Source of the DNA: Cephalotrichum gorgonifer
Taxonomy: Eukaryota > Ascomycota > Sordariomycetes > Microascales > Microascaceae
Direction of reading: 5' to 3'
Assembly: GCA_900312665.1 (NCBI GenBank)
Contig: ONZQ02000003.1
Location: 1,282,986-1,346,985, forward strand
Length of the DNA stretch: 64,000 nucleotides
This document shows, one piece after another, positions 1 through 10,930 of the stretch. The notes under the pieces are model-generated. The model was given only the letters and a program-made list of their open reading frames with translations, did no database searches and was not told the origin of the DNA. The translations under genes and the position numbers were made by a program. The first letter of the stretch is position 1. Every line of letters begins with the position of its first letter.

Positions 1-187
1 TCTTGGGTTGTAGCTGTTCGTGAGCGACCCCTCCGTCAAGTTCTCGTCGAGCATCGGCTGGGCCGGTCCCGAGAGGGCGAACCGGTACGCCATCGTCGTC
101 GACCATGGCAAGGTAATCTACGCCGCTCGGGAAACCGAGCCTGGCATTTCACTCACGGGCGCAGAAGCCGTCCTTGCCCACATTTGA
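1..187 (+). CDS. Peroxiredoxin (Prx5/Asp f 3 type), last exon only
   Basis: Only the 3' end is in the window. An intron appears to end at TAG (11-13) and the terminal exon runs 14-187, stopping at TGA 185-187. It encodes about 57 residues reading LFVSDPSVKF, then SSSIGWAGPERANRYAIVVD, ending in LTGAEAVLAHI. This is the C-terminal part of the redoxin fold of atypical 2-Cys peroxiredoxins (the fungal Asp f 3/PMP20 family), thiol peroxidases that reduce H2O2 and organic hydroperoxides. The family Asp/Ser-rich FLSDP loop, the SIGW segment and the final strand/helix pattern are all visible. The catalytic Cys lies upstream, outside the window. The C-terminal AHI is at best a weak PTS1-like tripeptide, so peroxisomal location is not claimed. 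Confidence 0.8.
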
Positions 188-768
188 GGGAGCTGTGGCG
201 TTCGAAAGACATCGACTGGACGACGCTTTGCGAGGGGCTGGTAATGAGGTGTATACAATGCGAGAATGGGAGATATATACTTAGACATCCAGATATACCT
301 GGACCACAAAATAGAGCATAGTTTCAACATGGAAACTCCCACCTGATGACTGAATCTACCCCTTCTTCGCCTAAGAACGCTTAACCTCATATGACGGCCA
401 CACGGACACACGGCGGGCAGGCCCTGTGATTCTAGCATAATTGCTTCCATATGAGACAGACACATACACACAGGACACGAGTGCACGCCAGCAAACCTCG
501 GCGCCGAAGAGGGGAAGCCTTGTTCATCTATACCAATGCACTCCCCCTGCCCACCCCTCGGGTCCCATGCAATACCGAATCAGGCGTTAGGATTGAAAGT
601 GATTTCGAGAGAACCCTGCCGAGAATAAAGTGACGTAGTAAGCGTGCCGTTACCCCCCTCCCCTTCCATTCCCTTCCCATGCTCTAAAGCTCAATTCGCT
701 ACACTGTTTTTGCAGCCTTTATTTTGTCATTTCAACGCCGCTCCCCCAAAAACCTCCCGGCTCATCCC
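188..768. other. Intergenic region between converging genes
   Basis: This 581-base stretch separates the converging 3' ends of the peroxiredoxin and eL24 genes. It has AT-rich 3'-UTR-like sequence near 250-330 and pyrimidine-rich stretches at 640-680. Short open frames here lack codon bias or any recognisable similarity. No RNA gene or repeat was seen. Confidence 0.5.
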
Positions 769-1585
769 TTAGAAGCGCTTCGCAGCCTGAGGCTTGGTCG
801 CCGCGCCCTTGGCACCCTGCTTGCTCGCGATGGAGCGGCCCTGGCCCTTGGCGGCCGAGGCGGCGAGCTTGGCCTTCTCGGCCTTCTTGGCCGCGGCAGC
901 GGCAGCCTTCTTCTCCTTGGACTCCTTGATGGCCTCGGAGCGCGCGGCAGCACGCGCCTCGGGGCGCTGGGAGCGCCTCTCCCTGATGACGTCGAGGGAG
1001 GCACCGACGACAGCGCGCTGGGACTTTACGGTTCGGCGGGATCGCTTCTTGGCAACCTCCTGTAGTCGGGAGTCAGTACCTGAATCTTCGAGGGTTCCGG
1101 AAGGGGGTAAGTGCGTGGGTGGTGATTCCCGCGCCCGAGGGGGGGGGGAGGAAGAAAGGTGGGATGGGTTATCGTACCTCAGAGATACCCTTCCTGTGCT
1201 TGCGGCGGAAGAGAACGGTCCAGGATATGAGGCGGGGGTTCTTGCGCTGGAGGAAGAGCGACTTGGACTTTCCGTTCTGGAAGCGGAAAATCTTGCTGTC
1301 GCCACGGACGAAGAGGGAGCCCTACAAGAGGAAAAGAGAAGCACGTTAGTACCACAGATCCCAACGGTATAATGATCCCGATATCTCTCCAGCCGCCCAA
1401 AAAAGTCCAATGTCCCTCCCTCCACGGCTCGTTTCCTCTGCATGATCGCATCGTCCTCCCCCCACTTTGGTCCATCCGGTGAAACAGGTCGCGATCGCGC
1501 GCACGATTGGGATAACTCGGGTTTAATTTCGTACCTTTCCAGGGTAGATCCTCTGTCCGGAGAACGTGTCGTCGTAGGTCCTCAT
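769..1585 (-). CDS. RPL24: 60S ribosomal protein eL24
   Basis: Three-exon gene, complement(join(769..1059,1178..1321,1535..1585)), giving 161 residues, the usual eL24 length. Exon 1 encodes MRTYDDTFSGQRIYPGK. Exon 2 encodes GSLFVRGDSKIFRFQNGKSK and continues to GIS-E. Exon 3 starts EVAKKRSRRTVKSQRAVVGA and ends in a Lys/Ala-rich tail closing in AAKRF. The order matches yeast RPL24: N-terminal FSG-x-x-IYPG, FVRGDSKIFRFQN, then EEVAKKRSRK. Both introns (1322-1534, 213 bp, and 1060-1177, 118 bp) start with GTAC and end in AG, and splicing is in phase 0. An intron directly after the first 17 codons is common in ribosomal protein genes. The product is a structural protein of the large cytosolic subunit. 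The long open frame antisense to exon 3 is a shadow of its GC-rich Lys/Ala codons. Confidence 0.95.
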
Positions 1586-2347
1586 TTTGTCGGTGGCGAT
1601 GGGAACCTTCTTGGGTGTTGGGTGTGTCGATGATTCGGGGTTGGATGCTGGTCTCCAAGAATTTCCTGGTGTGGTGATTTCTGGGTGTGTGAGGATGAGT
1701 CAGCATGACCGTTGGTCGTTAGGGCCAGGCGAATGACTGGCGCCTTTGTAGGTGACGAAAATATGATTGGGCGGGAGTCAGACCACGTGACCATTGAGTT
1801 ATAGTCCGAAGTATACTGAGAAAGCCATAACCATGAGCACGATGATCGCCAGGTATTTGACGACCAAAACGATAAAAAAAAGAGGCCGATTTCAAGCTCT
1901 GTAAAATTAATGCATCGCATGATTTCAATTAAAATTATATTGAGTAGAACGGAAGAAAGCAACATTGACCGAACGGGCAAAAAATATATGCTCAGGCCGA
2001 GACTCGAACTCGGATCATTTGCTACGCCCGGATGGAAGGCAAATATTCTACCCCTGAACCACCTGAGCTTATAATATTGCGTCCCTGCGAGGGTTCATAC
2101 AGGGTAGGGAGCTGCGCGTCCGTAACAGGCGCTGACAAAATAATGATTCAATGTTCTTTGCATGGCGGGGTTTAGTGGGGTAAATTGCTGCGACGAGCTT
2201 CCCGTCGTGGGCAGCAGAACAGGTAGCTTGATGAACCCAGGCAGCAGCATTCTGGTCGTCTCCAACAAAGAAGGATTGAATTCTGGTCAATCTTTTTCGA
2301 ATCTGCTATTCCATTGATTATCATACCATATCCCGATCAAATCTAAA
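1586..2347. promoter_or_regulatory. Divergent promoter region of eL24 and PLP2, containing a tRNA
   Basis: This 762-base region lies between the diverging starts of eL24 (-) and the PLP2-like gene (+). It contains the tRNA-Gly at 1989-2068. Otherwise it is AT-rich around 1860-1960 and 2310-2345, as expected for core promoters. No further coding signal is seen. The regulatory role is inferred from gene orientation. Confidence 0.45.
1989..2068 (-). tRNA. tRNA-Gly (anticodon UCC) with a 9-nt intron
   Basis: On the minus strand the 5' acceptor strand GCTCAGG (2068-2062) pairs with CCTGAGC (1996-1990), followed by discriminator A. The D-arm region reads GGTTCAGGGGTAGAA (A box). The T arm carries CGAGTTCGAGTCTCG (B box). 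The anticodon stem is TTTGC/GCAAA with loop start CTTCCA, giving anticodon TCC. A 9-base insertion (TCCGGGCGT) sits after position 37, the canonical site of nuclear tRNA introns. Mature length is about 71 nt, normal for Gly tRNAs. It should decode GGA. It lies in the divergent promoter between eL24 and PLP2. Confidence 0.9.
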
Positions 2348-3176
2348 ATGGCTGCGCCTATAGACCAACGGATAGCCGTCCCCATAGATGACCCCAACGC
2401 CGACACGGAATGGTAATTCATCAAGAGGAAAGCTTTTCTCCCGGGTATTTCGACTAACAGCTCGCAGGAATGACATTCTAAGGCAACATGGCGTCATACC
2501 GGAAAAACCGCCCAGCCCCACGCCCATGATCGAGGAAGCCATAGTCGAAGCCCGCAGGATCGCGCACGAGAACAGACTCGAGGGCAAGGAGCTAGACGAG
2601 CTCGACGAGCTCGAGGACGAGGAGGACGAGGAGTTCCTGGAGCTTTACCGACAGAAGAGGATGCAGGAGCTGGGAGCATTGAGCAAGAAGGCCATCCACG
2701 GCAGCGTTTACCCCATCTCGAAACCGGACTACGGGCGGGAAATAACAGAGGCCTCGAGCAAAGGACCCGTGTTCGTCAACCTGACGTCGTCGCTGGGCAC
2801 GAACGTCGAGTCGAGGGTGCTCTCCGAGCTGTGGCGGCAGGCCGCGGCGGAGTATGGGGATATAAAGTTCTGCGAGATGCGGGCGGACAAGGCGATTGAG
2901 AATTATCCCGAGAGGAACTGCCCGACGATACTGGTGTATAAGAACGGGGACATCGTCAAGCAGGTGGTCACGTTGGCGATGGTGGGTGGTGTCAAGATGA
3001 ACATGCTCAACATCGATAACCTACTTGTTGAGGTCGGGGCTGTTCCCGAGTCGGACATGAGGGTGCTCAGGAGGAGGAGACAGGCGGAAGATGCCGAGGA
3101 AGAACGCTATGCGAGCAAGGGCATCAAGACATCTACACTGGCGAAGGCGGACGATTCGGATGACGACTGGGATTGA
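2348..3176 (+). CDS. Phosducin-like protein, PLP2 type (chaperonin CCT co-factor)
   Basis: Two exons, join(2348..2412,2468..3176), 257 residues. Exon 1 ends inside the Trp codon of the family signature. The spliced protein reads EWNDILRQHGVIPE, matching yeast Plp2 and the PhLP2/3 family. A 55-bp intron has donor GTAATT, branch CTAAC near 2453 and acceptor CAG. The order is an N-terminal acidic helix (HENRLEGKELDELDELEDEE), a thioredoxin fold lacking the redox CxxC (FVNLTSSLGTNVESRVL, then IKFCEMRADKAIENYPERN-CPT), and an acidic tail ending SDDDWD. This family binds the cytosolic chaperonin TRiC/CCT and assists actin and tubulin folding; Plp2 is essential in yeast. The start at 2348 is chosen because only it yields the conserved N-terminus after splicing. 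Its stop lies 48 bases from the stop of the converging LRR gene. Confidence 0.92.
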
Positions 3177-3224
3177 ACTCCGAACAAGATAATATTAACA
3201 CTGATACAATATTTATGCATGTTC

Positions 3225-4763
3225 TCACGAACCAATCCGGGACCTCTCCGCCTCCGCTAGGTCCTCCAGCGTTGTCCCCGGCTGGATGTCTCGCGGGCCA
3301 CACGCCGTTGTGCAGCCAACAAATAGGAACGGCACAACGTCGCGGTCGTGTTCCCGTAGCGATATAGGCGCAGCAGAACTGGTGTCCTTGACGCCCCACC
3401 ACTCGATCCACTGAATGGCTGGTGTCGCAACGAGAGTGTCGCATGTAGAGCAGTGAACGCCGCCTGCTTCTTGCTGAGCAACAAGTCTTTCGAATAGCCC
3501 TCGGAGATGGTCGGACCAGCCGTCGATAAGGTCGGGGAATTGGTGTAACCTGGAGCTCTGGTAGCACTTCCTTAGGGCAAGTTCCATTAGACTTGGAACC
3601 CTACTCGGGGAGGACAGCCCATCTAGGTCGGTCTGGCTCGCAGTATCCCCACCTCGTTTCGCGGACTTCGCGTCCGGAGACGGTACGGCATCGAAACGCA
3701 AGGATTCCTGTGCTGAGTGCAGAAATCGGACTGGTGACCGAGTCTTGAAGTAGGCGGATATACCGGATGTGGAACTGAATTTGACTTCGGACTTGCTAGG
3801 CTCGGGGACTAGAGACGGGTCGAATTCCAGGAACTCATTCAAGGATATCCTGAGAAACGTCATCTTGGACCCTGGGCCGATAAGTTTCAGCATCGAGCTC
3901 GGGAGGTGCTTCAGTCGGTTCTGCGCGACGTTGAGCTCCCTTAGGTTCGTTAGATTCCCGATTGAATCGGGGAGCTCTTCCAAGCGGTTGCCCCTCAGGC
4001 TGAGAGAAGTGAGGTTCTTGAGACTGAAGAGGGTTCCGGGCACGGTTTCGAGGCCATTATTGGCGATGAATAGCTTGATATTCGCGTCTCTCTGTTCAAA
4101 TGGTACGCCTTCCGCAACGATAGGGATCGGGGTGAGAGTGGACAGCATTGCTATCGTGTCGCTGGAGATCGACTTGAGATTCAGGCCCCTACCGACATTG
4201 TTAACGAACTGAACACGGGCTGATTTGTGGGGAGCAACTCACGAGATGTCAATGGTCTCCTGCCCTTCGTCGAGACACGCTTGAATGACTTTCCTCATCG
4301 TCACCTCGGCCTCGGAAAGCTTAGGCACACGTCGCCGCCCGAGCTGCGGCATTGGGTTGGGCGAATACGCCGGTCCGGCCTGGCTCTTCGCGTCATCGTC
4401 AAAGGGGGTATCATCTCCAGCCTCCGCCATCCAGACGCCGCTATCGATATTTCTCACGAACTTGCGATTTGGCTTCGGCTGAGGGATGACATCGTCGCCG
4501 AAACACGAGTCGGACGACGGAAGCGGCTGCTGCTCGTACCACGACCCCACGAGGCGCTTCTTCCTCCGCGCCGGGGTGTAGTTCTCGATCGCGGGATCAT
4601 CGTCACTGGAGAAGAAGGCCGGGTCGCTCGAGGTGGCGAACATGGGTGGCGCCCCGGCGGCGTTCGAACGCGCGCGCTTCCTGGCGCGCGTGCTAATGCT
4701 CTGGGTGCGCTCGTCCCAGGATACAGCGGGGAGCTGTGGGAGGGTGAGTTCGTCGGCCATCAC
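3225..4763 (-). CDS. Leucine-rich repeat protein with disordered N-terminus
   Basis: Two exons, complement(join(3225..4188,4243..4763)), 494 residues. The 54-bp intron has donor GTGAGT and acceptor GGTAG, and splicing gives QETIDISGLNLKSIS across the junction. Residues about 1-150 are polar and low-complexity, with basic clusters (RARKRARS, ARRKKRL) that could be nuclear localisation signals. Residues about 170-300 form a small LRR block: NGLETVPGTLFSLKNLTSLS, LRGNRLEELPDSIGNLTNLR, ELNVAQNRLKHLPSSML, the typical LxxLxLxxNxLxxLP pattern of Shoc2/RSU1-like LRRs. After it comes a Ser-rich linker and a C-terminal segment with HCSTCDTL. I do not recognise a characterised orthologue. LRRs imply a protein-interaction role. 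It shares a 464-base divergent promoter with EMC1. ATGs at 4763 and 4760 are adjacent and either could start. Confidence 0.8.
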
Positions 4764-5227
4764 GCGGGAGGACTAAGCATGGGACGGGAACTGAGGGGAG
4801 GGAAGGCCTGGGGAAGGAGGGCGAGGCTTCAATTGATTTGGCTATCCTTGGCGAGAGTATGTTCCATGGTCCTGGTGCCCTTCCCTCCCAGTACGTAAAC
4901 CCGCCGTGTTGGTAAGGGTGAGTGGTGGCTTCGACGCGATCTCTTGCCCCCACCTTCAATGTGGGGAGACGCGTCTTAGCGGCGGGTGACGGCCGCCTCT
5001 TGGTATTTTCGTGTAACGATTACGAGTATCTTACAAGCATCTGGCTGGTGGTTGCAGGGGTGGGGTGGCGCTATGTTACTAAGCCCATCTCCGAAGCTTG
5101 GCGTAATCTTCCGAAGCTTTGCCATACCTCCCTAGCCTCAGTGACGTTTGGAGCTCGAGAACAGCTTTCGGTGTTCAAGAGACCTGGCCAAACACAACCA
5201 CATCACCCGCCAGCCCAATTCTCAAAC
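4764..5227. promoter_or_regulatory. Divergent promoter region of the LRR gene and EMC1
   Basis: The two genes diverge from this 464-base stretch. The frame of EMC1 stays open upstream to 4922, but that extension (MVASTRSLAPTF onward) does not look like EMC1 and would bury the signal peptide, so it is treated as 5' UTR. No other feature was seen. Confidence 0.45.
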
Positions 5228-8217
5228 ATGAGGCTCCCGCTGCTTTCAGCGAAAGCCCTTGTTTTCCTCGGGCTTCCGCTCCTTTCCCAGGCCATCTTCC
5301 ACGACGAAGTCGGCGTTGTTGACTTCCACCATGAGCTACTTGGCCTCCCCGATAGCACGACCACCTTCTTCCACAAGCCGCGGAAACACGAAAAGGCAAG
5401 CCTGCTCTACTCATTGACCGATTTGGGCGTCCTAGGCGCGGTAAACCCTAGCAACGGCGCGATAGTATGGCGGCAGTTTCTCGGCGGGAATACGACCAAC
5501 GGCGGCCGCTTCCTCCGGGCCGGTGATGGCCAGAGCTGGCTGGGCAGCGCCCAAGGGAGCTCCGCCCACACGTGGGATGCCCTAACTGGCAGGAACCTGT
5601 GGTGGAGGGACTTTGACGGCGAAGTTAAAGATCTGGAGATACTGGAGTTGACGGGGGAGGGCCGGAAGGATGTCTTGGCTCTCGTCCACGAGGGCGACGC
5701 CACGGTCGTGCGTCGCCTCCGCGAAGATACCGGGGATGTGATCTGGGAGTTCCGGGACTCTGGGAGGGACATCCCGCTCCAGGTTTCGACGGACATTGAA
5801 TCCGTATTCGCTGTCAGCCTACACGGCAGCCCCGAATCCTACGCGGTCAAGGTCTCGGTGCTCGACCCTCAAACCGGGAAGCGGACGGATGAAATCGTGC
5901 TGGGGACGAAGGGCGAGGTGCACCGACCGGAGGACGTAATGTTCGTCGGCTCGAACTCGGCAGCTCCCATTATCGCGTGGGTCGACCCGACCTTGACCAA
6001 GCTGCACATCAACGTTATCGGCACAAAGTCGAAGCTGGAGTTCCCTCTCGCACCCGACACCGTGAGCGTGGATGTACATGCCCCCCAGCTGGCTCAGTCG
6101 AACCCCCACTTCCTGGTCCATACCCGGACCAAGACTGGCACCAAGACTGGCAATCGCGCCGAAGTCTACCATATCAACTTGAAGACCAAGGGTGTTGCAA
6201 AGGCCTATGACCTGCCTCACCTTGCTGGAACCGGCGCAATTTCCATCAGCACGGCCGGTGCCAACGTTTACTTCACGCGAATAACCGAGGACGAGATCAT
6301 CCTCGTCGACTCGACGTCCCATGGTGTCCTCGGACGCTGGTCGTTCAAGGCTGGTGTCGACACTCAGGCTCTTGGTGCTACCACCGAGGTCTTGCAAAAG
6401 GGCGATGTCTACGCCTTCCGATCTGCCATCACCACATCTGACGATGACTGGGTTCTGGTGAAAAATGGGGAGGTCGACTGGACTCGGCCTGAGGGACTAT
6501 CCGGTGCCGTCGCCGCCGCCTGGGCTGAGATCCCTGACTCCGAAAGCCTGGCCAAGGTCCTTGACGAAGAGGCACACACGAATCCTCTCGAGGCTTACGT
6601 TCGCCGCCTTAGTCGTCATCTTGACGATCTTCAGTACCTTCCGGACTATTTGCTCTCACTACCTCCTCAACTTCTCAAGAGTGTTATCGGAACTGAAGCC
6701 TCCGACTCCCACCCGCAAGACCTTGCTACCGATTCTTTCGGTTTCCGGAAGCTTATTATCCTGGCGACGAAGCGAGGAAAGCTCTACGCTCTAGATTCCG
6801 GTGACAAGGGCAGGGTTCTCTGGTCACGACGAGCATTCAACATTCCTGCGGGAGAAGCCTGGGAAGTCACCGACATTCTGGTGGATGACTCCAAGGGCGA
6901 AGTCACTGTTGTCGGTGGGCACGGCGAATCAATCATTGTTCGGACGGATACTGGGGACATTGTTGGAATCGAACAGCCCCAGGGTGCTATCTCGGTCGCC
7001 CGAACCGCTGTTATTGACACCCCGGCTGGACCCCAACTCTTGTCTGTCGGATCAGACGGAAGTCTTCCTGATCTACCCCTTGAAGGCATCCCCGCACAGA
7101 CAGTTGTGGTTCGCGGTGCCCAAGGTGACCTCAGGGGGGTCAGGATCGGCGACGGTACTACAGGCAAGCCGACTGTTTCCTGGACATTCACCCCGCCAGC
7201 CGGGCAGGTGATAGTTTCTGTTGCAGCCCGGCCGTCCCATGATCCCGTCGCGTCTATTGGTCGTGTTCTCGGTGATCGGAAGGTGAGGTACAAGTATCTC
7301 AACCCCAACACTGTACTTGTGGCGTCTTTTGGAGAGGAGGAAAACACTCTTACGACCTACCTCTTGGATTCCATCTCCGGCCAGGTCCTCTCCTCGGTGA
7401 GATACGAGGGCGTCGATGGGACCAAGTCTATTGACTGCACCATGTCCGAGAACTGGTTTGCCTGCACGTTCTTCGGACAATATGTCCTTCGGGACGGCTC
7501 CAGTCGCTCTCTGCAAGGGTATCAGATTGCAGTGAGCGATCTGTACGAGTCGGAGGTATCTAATGATAGGGGCCCGCTAGGAGATGCGGAGAAGTTCTCT
7601 GCCCTCGACCCTGTGGATATCCCTACGGCCCCCGTTCTGCCGTCTGTGGTCTCGCAGTCTTGGATTCTCTCTGGCCCTGTTGAGCGACTTACCGTCACGC
7701 AGACAAGGCAAGGCATCACGCGTCGCCAGCTTCTCGGATACCTGCCCGAATCCCACTCGGTCATCGGCTTCCCGCGGGAGTTCCTTGACCCGAGGAGACC
7801 AGTCGGGAGGGATCCAACCAAGGAGGAGATGGAGGCCGAGGCGCTCATGAAGTATTCGCCACACATTGAATCAGACCCGAGATTCATCGTCAGCCACCTT
7901 CGGGACGTCATCGGGGTCGAGGGCATCATTGCCACGCCTGCTATCGTGGAGAGCACGAGCTTGGTTCTTGCCTATGGAGTCGATGTATTTGCGACCAGGG
8001 TGACGCCGAGCGCGCAGTTCGACGTTCTTGGAAAGGACTTCAACAAGATCACCCTCCTCGGGACGGTTGCTGCCCTTGCGTTTGGTGTGGTGGCATTGAA
8101 ACCCCTGGTGAGCTCAAATAGCCCTCGGTATCCCGACTTGCTCGTTCGTATTCGCTAACTTTTCCTCGCTAGGTCTCAAGGAGGCAGATTAACTTGCGGT
8201 GGCAGGCGCCGATGTAA
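5228..8217 (+). CDS. EMC1: ER membrane protein complex subunit 1
   Basis: Two exons, join(5228..8107,8173..8217), 974 residues, the normal fungal EMC1 length. The start gives a signal peptide (MRLPLLSAKALVFLGLPLLS-QA) followed by IFHDEVGVVDFHHELLG. A PQQ/beta-propeller-like lumenal region follows (LGVLGAVNPSNGAIVWRQFL, later RGKLYALDSGDKGRVLWSRR). Next come the DUF1620-type C-terminal domain (PRRPVGRDPTKEEMEAEALM-KY and IIATPAIVESTSLVLAYGVD) and one membrane segment (ITLLGTVAALAFGVVALKPL). The last 14 codons are on a small second exon after a 65-bp intron (GTGAGC to TAG). Splicing gives KPLVSRRQINLRWQAPM, the conserved cytosolic tail, and skips the alternative read-through end. EMC inserts transmembrane segments into the ER; Emc1 is its large lumenal scaffold. 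Confidence 0.95.
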
Positions 8218-8417
8218 GGTGATTGGATACGAGGCTGGAAGAATAATATTACCAGTAATTGAGTTTTTTTTTTGCCACCTTCCCTGCCGAGATCTTCTTC
8301 CGATGGTTATATTGGCGCGCCTTTTTTTTTCTGGCAGGCTGAAAATTGGTTGCCTCTTCGTATATTCTCACCCCGCGTGAGATCATTTTAACCACTCACC
8401 ATGTCAACCTCGTATGT

Positions 8418-9272
8418 TCAATAGGGGGAACGACAGCCTCTTCGCCACCTGGTCATCGATTCAGCTCCGGCAAAACAAGCCACACCACTTTCCCTGAATG
8501 CGGCATTTAGATCAAGAAATAGGCGACTACTCCCGTGGCGAGTCTCGATGTAAAGGATGCCTTCGGCGGTAGCCGTGCAGGTCCTACCCGAAATGATACC
8601 GAGCCTCAGGACCCGCCCGGTCGGGTCCGTCTTAATGGTGACAGGGCTGCCGGTGATGGTGGCGATGTAAGCGTTGCCTCTGACGGTCATGGATGGAGTC
8701 ATCATTTCGTGATGGGCAACCTATGGAACGTCTCACTGACAACGCTGGTATATTATTGGTGATCTTCAGGGAATCTTATGCCGTCGATACTGGAGGGGGG
8801 GAAGCCTCCTGTCCAAGTCATGGTCTCGCCCCATCTCGAGCGCGCCAATCGCGAAGCTCATCGTATACAGGGCCTTGTCGAGCATGTCCTCGATGACAAG
8901 GGTATCTTCGTCGTCTAACACCGCTAAGTCATTGAGCTCCTGGTCCTCTGGAACAGGTGCCACGAGCTCTGACGTGGACTCTTACGTGGACTTCTAGCTC
9001 GAGAGTTCGAGCTTGAAGATATCCCAGGTGCTGATGTGGGCACCTCTAACATATCAAAGAGGGCGGCTACGGCGGCCCAGGACGTCGTCGGCGATTAGCG
9101 CCAGGGCGGCGGAGGACGTCACTTCCGGGAAAGAGAGGAGCTCGGTGGTTTCTCCCGGCCGTAGTGGGGTCCACGGGGTAGATCTCGGGAGCTTGGGCCC
9201 GGCGAAGCGGGTTACGAGGTGACGACCACCTAGGCGGGTGTCGATGCCCGAGACTGGCTCTGGGGAGAGTGA
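8418..9272 (-). pseudogene. Decayed coding sequence with several in-frame stops
   Basis: On the minus strand one frame from 9272 to 8766 reads as protein-like sequence: SGIDTRLGGRHLVTRFAG, GETTELLSFPEVTSSAALAL, then PVPEDQELNDLAVLDDEDTL. It is broken by TGA (9056-9054), TAG (8996-8994) and TAA (8984-8982). Upstream it meets a TAA at 9275. Downstream, coding-like sequence shifts frame near a C run (SSIDGIRFPEDHQ then TAA) and again at 8705-8418 (NAYIATITGSPVTIKTDPTG). C-third-position preference persists through much of it. All three internal stops are one C-to-T change from CGA, CAG and CAA. I cannot name the parent family. Alternatives are unrecognised introns, or chance open frames in GC-rich DNA. 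Confidence 0.4.
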
Positions 9273-10930
9273 TTACCGGGATGAGGCCTGATGGGGTGCA
9301 GAGGCCTGTGACGAGGGCCGCTGTGACGAGGCGGAGGAGGGTGATCAGGGTGATGATTCGGCGAGGCGGATCGTGATCACGGCGTCTGTTGTTTCAATTT
9401 CAATATTGTGACGCTCCGTGGTGTGATCAGAACACCGAGTGGCAGGGTCTCTACCAGTAGGAGCTATACAAGCAGCGAGGCCTACAAACTGGCTAGGTCG
9501 GGCTGGCTGGCCCATCTCGGGGGCTGGCCTCTTTGTTGCTGGTAGGTTTGGCTAAGAGGGCCACCACTGTTAGACTTGTAAACTATTAACCCGAGTATGG
9601 ATCCGTTTCCGATGCCATTATCACCGACTTTCACGACGTCCGGGTACGCGTTTGTGTACGACGTCAGTTCTCCGTGACCCTCGTGCTAACTAAGGTGTTT
9701 AAACCCTTGTCAGCCCCGCTTGACCCATGGCTGGCTTTGGCTGTTCCAAAGTGGGTTCTCTCGGTAGTGCTAGATCGACAAGCCACGTTCTTGGGTGTCA
9801 TTGTCCTTTCCCGCCACGAGGTAGGGAGAGGAATGGCGTCTTGGGGTCTAGGCGCCATGGCCTACTCGTGCATGGACTGGTGAGATGGATATCACATTAT
9901 CATTGATCCTGCCTCATTGTCCACGTCACATGGCAACACATGGGTCGTTGTGCCCGTGGACACGATGGGTATTTATTTCCGAAAATCATTCCACAAGCAG
10001 CCTGGCACGTACGAGCAGGATGAGCTGCAAATATTTTCCACCTTCGAGCCTGAAGGAAGTAAGGCTCTGGCAAGGGGGGGGGGTCGGCGTCAAATGTGCA
10101 TCTGCTCGCTCGCCCTGTTTAAGGTTTTTGTGAAACCTCCGGAGCGCCGTGTGGTACTGAGAAAGGCAACTCAGCGCTCATCGGGGGGGGGGCGTTTGTG
10201 GAATGAGAGCAGCCCTGAAAAAATCATGTCGAGAGGAAAAAGATAAAGGGGCGAGGTTCTTGCCCTCCGGTCGGGGACACGGCTCGTACCTGAAAGAAAC
10301 ATGAACGGGGGATGGGCCGCGGCAGCGCTGGTCACCCCGGACAAGGCGACTGACTACATGGAGAGACACTGGTAGGTGCCTAAAGTCTGGAGCGTCGCAG
10401 TTTTCAGCCATCCAAGAAGTGTGGTGCGACCACCAACGTAGCCACAAAAATGAAGTCGTCGAGTTCAAGGGGCTAGGTGGAAGAAGATAATTTGGGCTTC
10501 TGCCTTTCTCCTTCGTTGTTTTCCAGGACGTTGATATTGGATTCGATTTGTTGTCGAGACCTTGCCTTATATTATCCGTTCTGGACGCACTGCCTATCAA
10601 TCAGTCCAGCAGGCAGGTTGGGTATTTATAAATAATGTGGATGCACTTCAAGTACGGTCAGATGGTACCGCCCGCCCTCCCCACACCCCACCATACTGAG
10701 TACGTACCGTAACCTAACATATGTTGGGGGCGCGAACCAACTAGGTTTGAGCAACCCAGACCAGGCAGCATACATACCTGGACATGCAGGAATGGCCACC
10801 AGGCTCTACATGCACCCGTACTAATGAACTGGAGATCCCACGATTCATCCACACATTCCCTCTCCTCGCAAGTGCTCAGTCTGTCGAGGAAAACGATCCC
10901 AGCCTAACGAAGCCCAACCAGCATGACCAA
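9273..10930. other. Gene-poor region upstream of the EST1-like gene
   Basis: No convincing gene was found in these 1.66 kb. The minus strand around 9290-9370 encodes a hydrophobic stretch (ITLITLLRLVTAALVTGL) in a different frame from the adjacent decayed gene; it may be the remnant of its signal peptide. Short G runs occur at 10073-10083 and 10184-10192. A plus-strand frame at 9917-10246 has no recognisable similarity. The final part should contain the promoter and 5' UTR of the next gene. Confidence 0.4.

Noticed and set aside
185..200. Stop-codon readthrough giving a peroxisomal peroxiredoxin isoform
   Set aside because: The TGA is followed by GGG, not by the CTA context known for readthrough, and no PTS1 follows soon in frame.
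762..1372. Several open frames overlapping eL24
   Set aside because: They are GC-rich shadows of the Lys/Ala/Arg codons of eL24; the spliced minus-strand model explains the sequence.
4922..5227. N-terminal extension of EMC1
   Set aside because: In frame and open, but it would place the signal peptide about 100 residues inside the protein and resembles no EMC1.
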